From positions 124,001 to 188,000 of the forward strand of contig NZ_LXYI01000023.1 in NCBI RefSeq assembly GCF_001650875.1: a stretch of DNA of 64,000 nucleotides, read 5' to 3'. Both the position numbers and the translations under genes were made by a program. The DNA comes from Sulfitobacter sp. EhC04 (lineage in GTDB: Bacteria; Pseudomonadota; Alphaproteobacteria; Rhodobacterales; Rhodobacteraceae). Shown one piece after another: positions 43,752 through 52,900 of this stretch (the first letter of the stretch is position 1; each line of letters begins with the position of its first letter). The notes under the pieces were generated by a model, which made no database searches, was not told the DNA's origin, and worked only from the letters and a program-made list of their open reading frames with translations.

Positions 43752-45908
43752 TCAAAAGCGGCGGCTGAGCGACACCTTGATGGCGCGGCCCTCGCCCTTG
43801 GCGCAGCCATAGCCGTCATAGCAGACGCCGTAGTAGTCGCGATCAAACAGGTTGCTGACATTCACGTTCACGTCAAAGTTTCGCGCCTCATAGGTTACTG
43901 CGATGTCCGCCACGGAGTGGCTGGGCGTGATCCGCAAGTTGTCCTGTGTCGAGAAGGACTCCGAAACATAACGGATACCGCCACCAACGGTCAGGCCCTT
44001 CACAAGGGCCGAGGCATCATAATCCAGCCAGAGCGACAGTTGGTGCATCGGGGCCATCGCGTTGGAGTTCCCCAGCTTTGAGGCATCCGAGGATTTGGTG
44101 ATTTCCGAGTCAATATAGCTATAGCCAAGGATGCCTTGGAAATTGGCTGCCAACTGACCCCGCGCTTCGAGTTCAACGCCACGCGAGCGCACCTCACCCA
44201 CCTGCGTAAAGCTTGAGAAAGTCGGATCGGAGAGATCGTAGTCCTTCACATTTGTCTTGCGCAGATCAAAGACCGCACCGCTGAACATCAGGGTGTTTGT
44301 CGGCTGATAGCGCAGGCCGACTTCCCATTGGCGACTTTTCGACGGGTCCAGCGTCTGGCCGGTTATCGTGGTGCCGACATTCTGGATGAAACCTTCGGAG
44401 TAGCCGATGTAAGGCGTCAGCCCGTTGGCGAATTCATGGGTTACACCGATCATGCCGGTGGCGGCGCTGTCGCTTTGGCTGCTGCTGGCACCGGACAACA
44501 GGTCGGTGGCTTCATTCTCGAACCGGCTATAGCGCAGACCCGCTGTGACCGCAGTGCCGTTGGAAAACTTCAGGTGGTCCTGAACATAAATGCCGGTTTC
44601 TTCATAGATCGTGCGATCACGCGAAGACAGCGCCGGATCGGTGACCGCAAAGTCAAAGCTGGGGTCGGCGTAGGGCAGCGTGTAAATGCTGCCGTCGTAA
44701 TATTGGGTGACGTTGGCGCGGCTGTATTGGTAATCGAAACCTGCGATCACGCTGTTGTCGGCCCCGAACAGTTGGGTGGTCCATTCGACATTATTGTCAA
44801 AGCCGATGGTGCGGGCATCCTCGTCATTGCGAAATGCATAATAGTTCAGGCCCGATGCATCCGCATAGCTATAGTCGAGATGGGCATAATCGGTGGTCTG
44901 ATGGGCCAATCGGACGCGTTGGTTATAGGTAAAACCATCGCCGAAACGATGGGTCAGTTCCCAGCCCAGCGATTCCTGCCTGGTCTTGAAGTGGTTATAG
45001 TCCGACTGACGATAGGCAAAATCGGCGGGCAGCGGCCCAAATGCCGCGTCGAAATCTTCGCCCGCCACAGGCGAGAATATCAGTGGTGTTTTTGCATCGC
45101 GCTGCACATGGCCCAATATCGTTAGCGTGGTGTCATCCGACGGTGCCCAGGTGAAACCACCGGCCAGGAACGCCCGGTCGTTGTCTGAATTGTCAACCTC
45201 GGTTTCGCCGTTGCGCAGCAGGCCGGTCACCCGCGCCGCCATCGTACCGTCGGCGCTGATGGTGTCGGACCAGTCGAACGCGGCCTCTGCGGTGTTGTTG
45301 CTGCCATAGCTCAACCGGCCTTCGGCCAGACGTTCAAACACCGGCCGTTTGGTCACCAGATTGACCATGCCACCCGCGTCGTTCGATCCGTACAAGACCC
45401 CCGCAGGGCCACGCAGCACATCAACGCGGTCGATCATGAAAGGATCGGTGGAGAATGCCGAAAAGCTAAGCGCCTTTTGTGGCAGGCCGTCGCGGTACAG
45501 CGCACTTGTTCCCATGTCGAAACCACGGATCGAAAACTGGTCAAACCGGTCATCGGTGCCCCATGTCGAAGGGTTGATGCCCGGCACATAGGCAATTGCG
45601 TCTTCGACCTCGTCGGGTGCGCGGGTCTCAAGCTCTGTCGAGGTGACAACCGAAATTGACTGCGGCACTTCACTGAGCGGTACGCCGGATTTCACGCCGG
45701 TTTCGGTTGCCGGAGCCAGATAGCCGTCAACGCGGCCCGAATAATCCAGCTCGTAGCGTAAAAGGATCGAAGGCAATTGCATCGGCTCGCTGTCCTGCGC
45801 CTGTGCGCTCTGCGCCGCCAGGACGGCAACGCAAGACAAAGCGGTGCAGCCTGCCAGAACGCCATTCAGCGATTTGCGGGGTAAACGGGGTGCGGGAAAA
45901 TCTGTCAT
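43752..45908 (-). CDS. TonB-dependent siderophore receptor
   Basis: A 718-residue outer-membrane receptor of the FhuA/FpvA group. A signal peptide ends at AQSAQAQ (about residue 38); the plug begins PLSEVPQSISVVTSTELE, with FSIRGFDMGTSALYRDGLP and DRVDVLRGPAGVLYGSNDAGG. The barrel follows and ends in the terminal aromatic motif VSLSRRF. No FecA-type N-terminal signalling domain is seen, so it does not signal to the sigma factor directly. The start at 45908 has AGGA 6 bases before. It should import the siderophore made by the nearby NRPS, hydroxamate-type by inference. Confidence 0.92.
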   Translation of the reverse strand: MTDFPAPRLPRKSLNGVLAGCTALSCVAVLAAQSAQAQDSEPMQLPSILLRYELDYSGRVDGYLAPATETGVKSGVPLSEVPQSISVVTSTELETRAPDEVEDAIAYVPGINPSTWGTDDRFDQFSIRGFDMGTSALYRDGLPQKALSFSAFSTDPFMIDRVDVLRGPAGVLYGSNDAGGMVNLVTKRPVFERLAEGRLSYGSNNTAEAAFDWSDTISADGTMAARVTGLLRNGETEVDNSDNDRAFLAGGFTWAPSDDTTLTILGHVQRDAKTPLIFSPVAGEDFDAAFGPLPADFAYRQSDYNHFKTRQESLGWELTHRFGDGFTYNQRVRLAHQTTDYAHLDYSYADASGLNYYAFRNDEDARTIGFDNNVEWTTQLFGADNSVIAGFDYQYSRANVTQYYDGSIYTLPYADPSFDFAVTDPALSSRDRTIYEETGIYVQDHLKFSNGTAVTAGLRYSRFENEATDLLSGASSSQSDSAATGMIGVTHEFANGLTPYIGYSEGFIQNVGTTITGQTLDPSKSRQWEVGLRYQPTNTLMFSGAVFDLRKTNVKDYDLSDPTFSSFTQVGEVRSRGVELEARGQLAANFQGILGYSYIDSEITKSSDASKLGNSNAMAPMHQLSLWLDYDASALVKGLTVGGGIRYVSESFSTQDNLRITPSHSVADIAVTYEARNFDVNVNVSNLFDRDYYGVCYDGYGCAKGEGRAIKVSLSRRF

Positions 45909-45948
45909 CTCGGGTCCTGTCAAGCGGCGCATTTTTAATGCTGGATAT

Positions 45949-45966
45949 GCTGATAAAGAGATCAGC
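45949..45966. promoter_or_regulatory. Inverted repeat GCTGAT-N6-ATCAGC before the receptor
   Basis: GCTGAT-AAAGAG-ATCAGC with perfect 6-bp arms, 41 bases upstream of the receptor start, in an AT-rich promoter-like stretch. Candidate site for an iron regulator (Fur, RirA or Irr type); it does not fit a classic Fur box. Confidence 0.45.
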
Positions 45967-46019
45967 ACTCGCCTGGGAGTGACCTGGGTGGGCGCAACTT
46001 ACGGCTCTGCGGGTTGGTG

Positions 46020-46985
46020 TCAATCGGGTTCTGCGCCTTTTAAGGCACTTTGAAATTTCGGGGCAAGGCGCTGCGCGGCCCAGGGGATCGACAGTGGCGT
46101 CTGAAAGCTCATCGCGCCGGTTTCGTCTTCATCTGCCCAGACCGACCGGCCCTGTTGAGCAAGGCCACTGGCCTGATAGGCGGGCAGGGCTTCGATCAGT
46201 TCACGCCCAGCCGCATCGGCCAGCCACAGGGCCAGATCACGATCAAACAGGTCGATCCGTTCGAGGCTGACCGAAAAGTTGCCTGCCGCAGTTGCCAGCG
46301 TCGCGAATTCTTCGGGGGTTTCAAACCCCAGCGCGGCCATAAACCGGTTGGCGCCGTCTGCGGGGCCATATCCCACCAGCTTGGTGCCCGCCACATGGGC
46401 GATTGCGGCAGTGGCCCCGTCAAAGGCGGGGTATCTGGCGCGGGTGTCGGCCAGCACGTTTGCGACATCGGCAATCACCGCTTCGGCGCGGTCCTGCCGA
46501 CCCGTGGCACGGGCGATCAGGCGCAGTTCTTCTTGCCACGGCGCGCTCCAATCGGGGTAGCCCGCAGGCGGGCCGACCACAGGCGCGATACGCGACAGTT
46601 GGTCATAGGTGGCCGCGTCCATCGGCGCAAAGCTGGCCACAATCAGATCGGGCTGCAACTGCCAGACCCATTCCAGATCAATCTCGAACCCGCGCTGCAC
46701 CTGCGGCTCGGCACCTGCCGCCTTGCGCGCGGCACCTGCCGCCTTGCGCGCGGCATCTGCCCAGACCCATGTGGCAAAGGGGCGCGCGCCAAACCATTCG
46801 TGCACGCCTACGGGCGCAAGTCCAAGTGCATACAGAAAATCCTGCTCGTGATAGCCAACCGACACGATCCGCTGCGGTGGCGCATCAATGCGGGTGGTGC
46901 CAAAGCGGTGGGTGATCTCGAACGGCTCTGCCAACGCAGGTGCGGACATGAGAAACAGGAAAAACAGCAGGGCGGCGCGCATCAA
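46020..46985 (-). CDS. Periplasmic iron-siderophore-binding protein, FecB/FhuD type
   Basis: A 321-residue binding protein. The signal peptide ends at PALAE (about residue 19), then FEITHRFGTTRIDAPPQRIVSVGYHEQDFL, shown in two parts, the typical Peripla_BP_2 start. Residues 77-91 contain a duplicated heptad (ARKAAGA twice), from a 21-bp DNA tandem repeat. It would carry the Fe-siderophore from the TonB receptor to the FecCD-type permeases encoded divergently. Located 51 bases upstream of the receptor region on the same strand. Confidence 0.9.
   Translation of the reverse strand: MMRAALLFFLFLMSAPALAEPFEITHRFGTTRIDAPPQRIVSVGYHEQDFLYALGLAPVGVHEWFGARPFATWVWADAARKAAGAARKAAGAEPQVQRGFEIDLEWVWQLQPDLIVASFAPMDAATYDQLSRIAPVVGPPAGYPDWSAPWQEELRLIARATGRQDRAEAVIADVANVLADTRARYPAFDGATAAIAHVAGTKLVGYGPADGANRFMAALGFETPEEFATLATAAGNFSVSLERIDLFDRDLALWLADAAGRELIEALPAYQASGLAQQGRSVWADEDETGAMSFQTPLSIPWAAQRLAPKFQSALKGAEPD
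46709..46761. repeat. 21-bp tandem repeat inside the binding-protein gene
   Basis: Two identical 21-base units (46709-46729, 46730-46750), each starting CGGCACCTGCCGCC, and a partial third unit with one change. The length is a multiple of three, so the protein gains seven residues (ARKAAGA) without frameshift. A likely slippage product. Confidence 0.85.
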
Positions 46986-47162
46986 AGTCTCCTTGGGTGG
47001 GGGAAGTCGTGCGCCTGGCGTGTGCTGGGTGCGCGGACAATCCTTTGCCGCCGCCGCACTGTCAAGCCGTCCGCGGGGGTTGCGGACACAGGGTCTTGGG
47101 CGCTATCCCGTGCTCAGCCAGCCCTGTGCCCGCCAACGCTCCCCTGATGTCGATGGATTGCC

Positions 47163-48152
47163 ATGGCCCCGCTGCGCCCCCTGTATATGACCCTGTTGTT
47201 ATGGAGCCTTCTGGCGCTGGTGTTGCTCTGCGCCCTGCGGTTCGGCACGGCGCAGATGTCGACCGAGGCCCTGTTGCACGGCGACGCAGGATTGCTGCCG
47301 GGGCGCGGATTTCGTGCGGTCTGTGCCATGGCGGTGGGGGCGGCGCTGGCGGTGTCGGGGCTGATGCTGCAAAGCCTGACGGGCAATCCGCTGGCCGATC
47401 CGGGCATCACCGGTATCAATGCCGGGGCGGCGCTGATGGCGGTGGCAACGGCACAATTTCTGCCGCAATCGAGCGCTGCGCTGGTCATGGTCGCGGCGAT
47501 AGCAGGGGCCGGGCTGGCGGGGCTGACGCTGTGGGCGTTGGCTGGCGGCGACGCCGGACTGGGCAGCGAAGGCATAGCGCTGCGGCTGCCGTTGGCAGGG
47601 CTTGCCATCGAAGCCTTGTGCCTGTCGCTGGCGATGATGCTGATTCTGACAGATGCGCAATCGCAGGCGCGATATCTGCACTGGATTTCGGGCGCGATAC
47701 CCCCTGTTGCACGCGGTGAAACTCTCCCTCTTCTGGTGATTGCACTGTGCCTGATCGCAGGGGTCCTTTTGTGCAACAGGCTGTCGCTGCTGACACTGGG
47801 TGCGGATCAGAGCCACAGTCTGGGGCGTAACCCACGGGTTACCATCTCGATGACGCTGGCTCTGGTCACGGTGCTGTCGGGCGCGTCGGTGGCGATTGTC
47901 GGGCCGATTGCCTTTCTGGGGCTGCTGGTGCCCTTTGTCGCGCGCGGGCTGGCGGGGGCAGAGCTGCGGCGCGCCTATGGCTATTGTGTTCCGCTGGGGG
48001 CGGCGGTGTTGATGGCCAGCGATGTGGCCGGGCGGGTGATTGTGCGTCCGGGCGAGATTGACGCCGGATTGATCGTGGCCATGTTCGGGGGCGTCGGGTT
48101 GGTTGTGGTGCTGACACGGCTGCTGCCGCGCAGCGCAGGGGCGCAGACATGA
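47163..48152 (+). CDS. Iron-siderophore ABC permease, FecCD family (first)
   Basis: A 329-residue membrane protein with about nine hydrophobic segments. The FecCD signature region is GRGFRAVCAMAVGAALAVSG then LMLQSLTGNPLADPGITGIN, and PIAFLGLLVPFVARGLAG is the coupling region. The ribosome site is weak; a second ATG at 47187 is possible. It overlaps the next permease by four bases (ATGA). Confidence 0.9.
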   Translation: MAPLRPLYMTLLLWSLLALVLLCALRFGTAQMSTEALLHGDAGLLPGRGFRAVCAMAVGAALAVSGLMLQSLTGNPLADPGITGINAGAALMAVATAQFLPQSSAALVMVAAIAGAGLAGLTLWALAGGDAGLGSEGIALRLPLAGLAIEALCLSLAMMLILTDAQSQARYLHWISGAIPPVARGETLPLLVIALCLIAGVLLCNRLSLLTLGADQSHSLGRNPRVTISMTLALVTVLSGASVAIVGPIAFLGLLVPFVARGLAGAELRRAYGYCVPLGAAVLMASDVAGRVIVRPGEIDAGLIVAMFGGVGLVVVLTRLLPRSAGAQT

Positions 48153-49090
48153 GGCGGACTGTCTTGCTGCCCATGATGCTGTTGCTATTGGTCTGGCTGG
48201 GACTGGCGGGCGGGCGCAACTGGCTTGGCCCGGTGGCGCTGGTGCAGGGGCTGTTGGATACACAGGATTTCCTGATGTACGGGCTGCGATTGCCCCGCGT
48301 GCTGATTGCTGTGGGGGCGGGCATGGCGCTGGGGATGGCGGGTGCGTTGATGCAGGGGCTGACGCGCAACCCGCTGGCGACGCCGGATATCATCGGGCTG
48401 ACGCAGGGGGCGGGGCTTGGCTTTGCCATTGCGCTGCTGTTCGACCTGCCACTGCTGGCAGGCGCGGCCTGCGGCGCGGCACTTGTGATGCTTTGCGTGA
48501 CTGCACTGGCACAGGGGCGCGGGGCGCTGGCCTTTGTGCTGTTCGGCATCGGGGTCGGGGCCACAGCGGCGGCGGCCACGACGGTGCTATTGGTTCTGGC
48601 ACCGGATGCCAAAGCCGCCCGCGCGATGATCTGGCTTTCGGGGTCCCTGGCGCGTGCCGATCTGGCAACCGCCGGCTGGGTATGGCTGGTTTTGCTGACA
48701 GGTGGGGTGCTGGCGGCACTGCGCGCGCATCGGCTGGGGTTGCTGTGGTTGGGCGACGAGGTGATGGCATCGCTGGGTGTTGATCTGTCGCAGATGCGGG
48801 TTCTGGTGCTCGGTCTTGTCACCGCGCTGACAGCGGCCAGCACATTGGCAGTGGGCCCCATCGGCTTTGTCGCCTTTGTCGCAGCGCCGCTGGCCCGTGC
48901 GATAACCGGGGCCGAAGCGCCCGCGATCTGGCCCGCCGCGCTGACCGGCGCCTGTCTGCTGGTGGCGGCTGATCTGATGGCGCGTCTGATCGCACCTGTA
49001 GCCGTGTTCCCGACGGGTTTGGTCATGGGCGTGATCGGCGCACCCTATCTGATTTTCTTTCTCTGGCGCGACCGGCAGGAGGCCCGCTGA
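48149..49090 (+). CDS. Iron-siderophore ABC permease, FecCD family (second)
   Basis: A 313-residue FecCD protein with RLPRVLIAVGAGMALGMAG, LMQGLTRNPLATPDIIGLTQG and PIGFVAFVAAPLARAITGAE. Together with the preceding protein it makes the heterodimeric channel. It overlaps the ATPase gene by one base (TGATG), so all three are co-translated. Confidence 0.9.
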   Translation: MRRTVLLPMMLLLLVWLGLAGGRNWLGPVALVQGLLDTQDFLMYGLRLPRVLIAVGAGMALGMAGALMQGLTRNPLATPDIIGLTQGAGLGFAIALLFDLPLLAGAACGAALVMLCVTALAQGRGALAFVLFGIGVGATAAAATTVLLVLAPDAKAARAMIWLSGSLARADLATAGWVWLVLLTGGVLAALRAHRLGLLWLGDEVMASLGVDLSQMRVLVLGLVTALTAASTLAVGPIGFVAFVAAPLARAITGAEAPAIWPAALTGACLLVAADLMARLIAPVAVFPTGLVMGVIGAPYLIFFLWRDRQEAR

Positions 49091-49872
49091 TGACTGACCC
49101 CCTATTCAACATCGAAAACCTGTCGCTGCGGCTTGGGGGCCGCCAGATTTATGACGGGTTCTCTGCTGTCTTGCCTAGCGGTGGGCTGACCGGGATTGTC
49201 GGGCCGAACGGTTGCGGGAAATCCACATTGCTGCGCTGCCTTGCCGGCGTGCAGCAGCCCGATGCCGGTCGGATCACATTTCAAGGCCATCCGTTGACGC
49301 AGCTTGCAGCTGTCGAGCGCGCGCAATGCATGGCCTACCTGCCGCAGAACCCGCCGGTGGTGCCGGATATGAGCGTTGGCGGGCTGGTTGCCAAGGGGCG
49401 TACCCCCTGGCGCAAGGCTTTCCGGCCGCTCTCTGGCGCCGATCATGACGCCATCGAAAGCGCCCTGGCGGCGACAGAGCTGTCGGACCTGAGCGCAACC
49501 CGTCTGAGCGCGCTGTCGGGCGGGCAGCGGCAGCGGGTCTGGCTCGCCTTGGCACTGGCGCAGGACACGCCGGTGATCCTGCTGGACGAACCCACCGCAT
49601 TTCTGGATTTGCAGCATCAATTGTCACTGTTGCGTCTGCTGCGCCAGCTTGCGGATGACCAGCAGCGCAGTATCGTGATGGTGCTGCATGAACTGACCCT
49701 TGCGGGGCGGTTCTGCGACCAGGTGCTGGGGTTGCGCGACGGGCAGTTGATTTGCGCAGGCCCGGCAGAGCAGGCGATTACGCCCCGGACGGTCGCGGCA
49801 CTTTATGACTTGGAGGCAGATGTGGCCCGCGACCCCGTCTTTGGCAAACCTGTGGTTTTTCCGCGCGAATAA
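49090..49872 (+). CDS. Iron-siderophore ABC ATP-binding protein, FecE/FepC type
   Basis: A 260-residue ATPase with Walker A GPNGCGKSTLLRCLAG, the FepC-type RGRTPW-like sequence VAKGRTPWRKAFRPLSGAD, signature LSGGQRQRVWLALAL and Walker B VILLDEPTAFLDL. AGGAGG lies 7 bases before the ATG. Last gene of the permease operon; a convergent hairpin separates it from the NRPS. Confidence 0.93.
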   Translation: MTDPLFNIENLSLRLGGRQIYDGFSAVLPSGGLTGIVGPNGCGKSTLLRCLAGVQQPDAGRITFQGHPLTQLAAVERAQCMAYLPQNPPVVPDMSVGGLVAKGRTPWRKAFRPLSGADHDAIESALAATELSDLSATRLSALSGGQRQRVWLALALAQDTPVILLDEPTAFLDLQHQLSLLRLLRQLADDQQRSIVMVLHELTLAGRFCDQVLGLRDGQLICAGPAEQAITPRTVAALYDLEADVARDPVFGKPVVFPRE

Positions 49873-49877
49873 GTCGC

Positions 49878-49908
49878 GGTCTGGCGGGGTTTCTGCCGCC
49901 GCCAGACC
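49878..49908. terminator. Bidirectional terminator hairpin
   Basis: 10-bp perfect arms GGTCTGGCGG and CCGCCAGACC with an 11-base loop, in the 42-base space between convergent FepC-type ATPase and NRPS stops. No long T run. Confidence 0.65.
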
Positions 49909-49914
49909 TCATGG

Positions 49915-52900
49915 CTAACCCATCGCAAAGGCCACATTCAGGCGCGCACGAAACCGTTCGTGAAAGGCCGGATCGCCGATGATGTGCAGATGGTTTGTGC
50001 CGCTTACAATCTCGGCCGGTGTGGCGCGGGCCGACCATTTGCGCCAGTCCATCAGGTTCAGTCCGCGGCTCAGGCTATCGCCCGCGCTGAACGAAGCAAC
50101 AGGGACATCCAGGGGCATCAGCCGGTGCTGGCGGAACACTAGCGCGTTGTCGATCAGCACCCAGAACGTATGTTCGCGGCTGGAAATGTCCGGCCCGTCA
50201 AAGGGCAGGGGGTCTGCCTCGTTGCCGATGAACCGCAGGAACTGCGCATAGCATTCGGCATCCATCGCGCCGATCAGCTGATCCCATTGCGCGCGCATCT
50301 GTGTGCGGGCCAGCCATGCCTGCAAGTAGGCTTCAAGCTGCGCGCGTTCGCCGGGGGCAAAGACCGGCGTGGCACCGGGGGTAAAATCGGTGCCCAGATC
50401 GCAGACATCGACCATGCCCAGCATTTTCACATCAACCTCGTGCTGCAATTGCCGTGCGGCCTCCCATGCCAGCAACCCGCCCCAGGACCAGCCCAGAAAC
50501 GCCACCGGCGCGCCCGCGCTTTCGCGGCGGATGTGATCGACGTAATCGGCCACCACGTCCGACACCGACACGTTCAACTGCTTTTCCTCGTTCAGTGAAT
50601 GGCACAGGAACCCCGTCACAGGTTGATCCGGCCCCAGGTAATCGGTCAGCCGCAAATACTCGCGGGTTGAGACCAGCAGCCCCGGAAAGCAATAGAGCCG
50701 GGGCCGCGTGCCGCCCGCGCGCAGGGTGATGGCGGTGCGTCCGGTCTGCCCGCCCTGTGCGATGCGTGCGCAAATGCCACGCACGGTGGGCGCATCGAAG
50801 AAATCGGCGACGGTCAGCGGCACGTCGGGCCACAGTTTGCGCATCCCCGCAATGGCCCTGAGCGCCAGCAGGGACGACCCGCCCATGGCAAAGAAATCAT
50901 CCGTCACGCCAATGTCAGGCAGCGTCAGAAGATCACGCCAAAGCGTCAGCACCTGTTGTTCGGATCCCGAAACGGCTGCAACGCCAAGCGTCTGGCGGTT
51001 GCGCGCCTCGGGCAGGGGCAGGGCGGCGCGGTCCAGTTTAGCGTTGGGGTTGGTTGGCATCTTGTCCAGGACCACCACCGCCTCGGCCAGCATGTGTTTG
51101 GGCAGTTTGGTCTCTAATGCGCGGCGCAGGGCCTCTTCGGCCCCCGGCGCGGGGCCGGTGACATAGGCGATCAGACGTTTGGTTGCGCCCTCTTCGCGTA
51201 GCAGCACCAGTGCCTCGGTCACATCCGGTTCGGCCAGCAATGCCGCCTCGATTTCGCCGGGTTCGATGCGATAGCCGTTGATCTTGATCTGCAAATCGAC
51301 GCGGCCCACGAATTCAACGGTGCCATCCTCGCGCCAGCGGCCCTGATCGCCGGTACGGTACAGACGTGCGCCCGAGGTTCCGTCCAGCGCAGGCCCGAAG
51401 GGGTCGGGAATGAAACGGTCGGCAGTGACCTTCGGCTGCCCGACATAACCGCGTGCAACACCGGTGCCGCCCAGATAAATCTCGCCGACCACCCCTTGCG
51501 GGCAGGGCATCATGTCTTCGTCCAGCACATAGACCCGCCTGTCGCCCACCGCACGACCCAGCGGCGCATAGGTGCCCTGAAACCCTGTGCCTGCGGCCAC
51601 TTTCCAGACCATCGGCGTCATGATGGTTTCGGTCGGACCATAGCCGTTGATCAGTGTCTTGGCGTTCAGGGCACGGCTGAGCAGGTCGAATGTGGATTGC
51701 GCCAGCCCCTCGCCGCCAAAGGAATACAGCCGCATCGGCGGGGCGGTGCCGGTGTCTTCGGCCCATTCGGCCAGTTGCTGCAAATAGGTCGTGGGGATCG
51801 AGGCATTGTTGCAGCCGTGTTCGCGCATCGCCCCAAGGGTCTGTTCCGGTGTCCACAGCGGCCCGTCGGGGATCACCACCGAGCCACCCATCATCAGCGG
51901 CACCATCCAGCGTTCATGCCCGCCGTCTGAGGAAAACGGCAGGAACGGCAGTTCGCGGCTTTCGGCGCTCATTTCATAGACCCGCGCGGTGGTCTGGTTG
52001 TGGTGTGACAGGGGGCCATGTTCCACCGCCACGCCCTTGGGCTTGCCGGTGGAGCCCGAGGTATACATCACATAGGCGAGTTGGTCTGGGTGGATCGTGA
52101 CCGGGGGCGCATCGGCGCGCGGTGCATCGTCAAGATCATCCAGGCAGATGACCTGCGCCGCCAACGCGTCGGGCAGCCGGTCACGGAATCGCTGGCGGGT
52201 CAGGACCACGGCAACACCCGCATCGGTCAGGATGTGGTGATTGCGGCTGCTGGGGTGGTCAGGTTCGACCGGGATATAAGCACCGCCCGCTTTCAGCACG
52301 GCAAGGATCGCCACAATCGCATCTGCGCCGCGTTCGATCAGGATCGCAACAGGCGTTTCTGCCCCGACACCGGCGGCGCACAGCCGGTGCGCCAGCGCAT
52401 TGGCGCGTGTGTTCAGTTCAAGGTGGGTCAGGCGGTCTGCCCTGCAGATGACCGCGACCTTGTCAGGTGTGGTCAGGGCGTGGGCGGCGATAATCTCGTG
52501 GGTGGCCCTTGGATCAATCGGGGTGTCGTCGGGGTACGGGGCCGACAGGGCGTCCAGCTCTGCGGTATCAAGCAGGGGTATGCGCCCGACGGGCAGGTCG
52601 GGGTGGTCGAAGCCCGCGCATAGAACCCGTTCCAGATGTTGCAGAAACCGCTCGATCAGGGGTGGTTCGAACAGGGCGGCGTCGGCATCGGCATGCAGCA
52701 CGATGCCGTCCGGTGTGCCTTGGGCGGTCAGCACCAGTTCCTCGGCGCTGGGGGGCATCGGGCGATGATGGTGGCTGATCCCATCGGGCAGGTCGCGGTG
52801 CGCGCGCATGTATAACGAGATTGCCCCCAAAGGATGCGGGTCGGCATCGGCATGGGCAAGATGGTCCTGTACCAGAGTTTCCGACGGCACGGGCGGGGCA

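Noticed and set aside
46986-47162. Possible cobalamin riboswitch before the FecCD genes
   Set aside because: A GC-rich leader precedes the permease, but the conserved B12-box elements are not present, and the neighbours are siderophore genes.
47866-49026. A 386-codon open frame on the minus strand
   Set aside because: Opposite the second FecCD permease; serine/proline/alanine-rich sequence without any domain.
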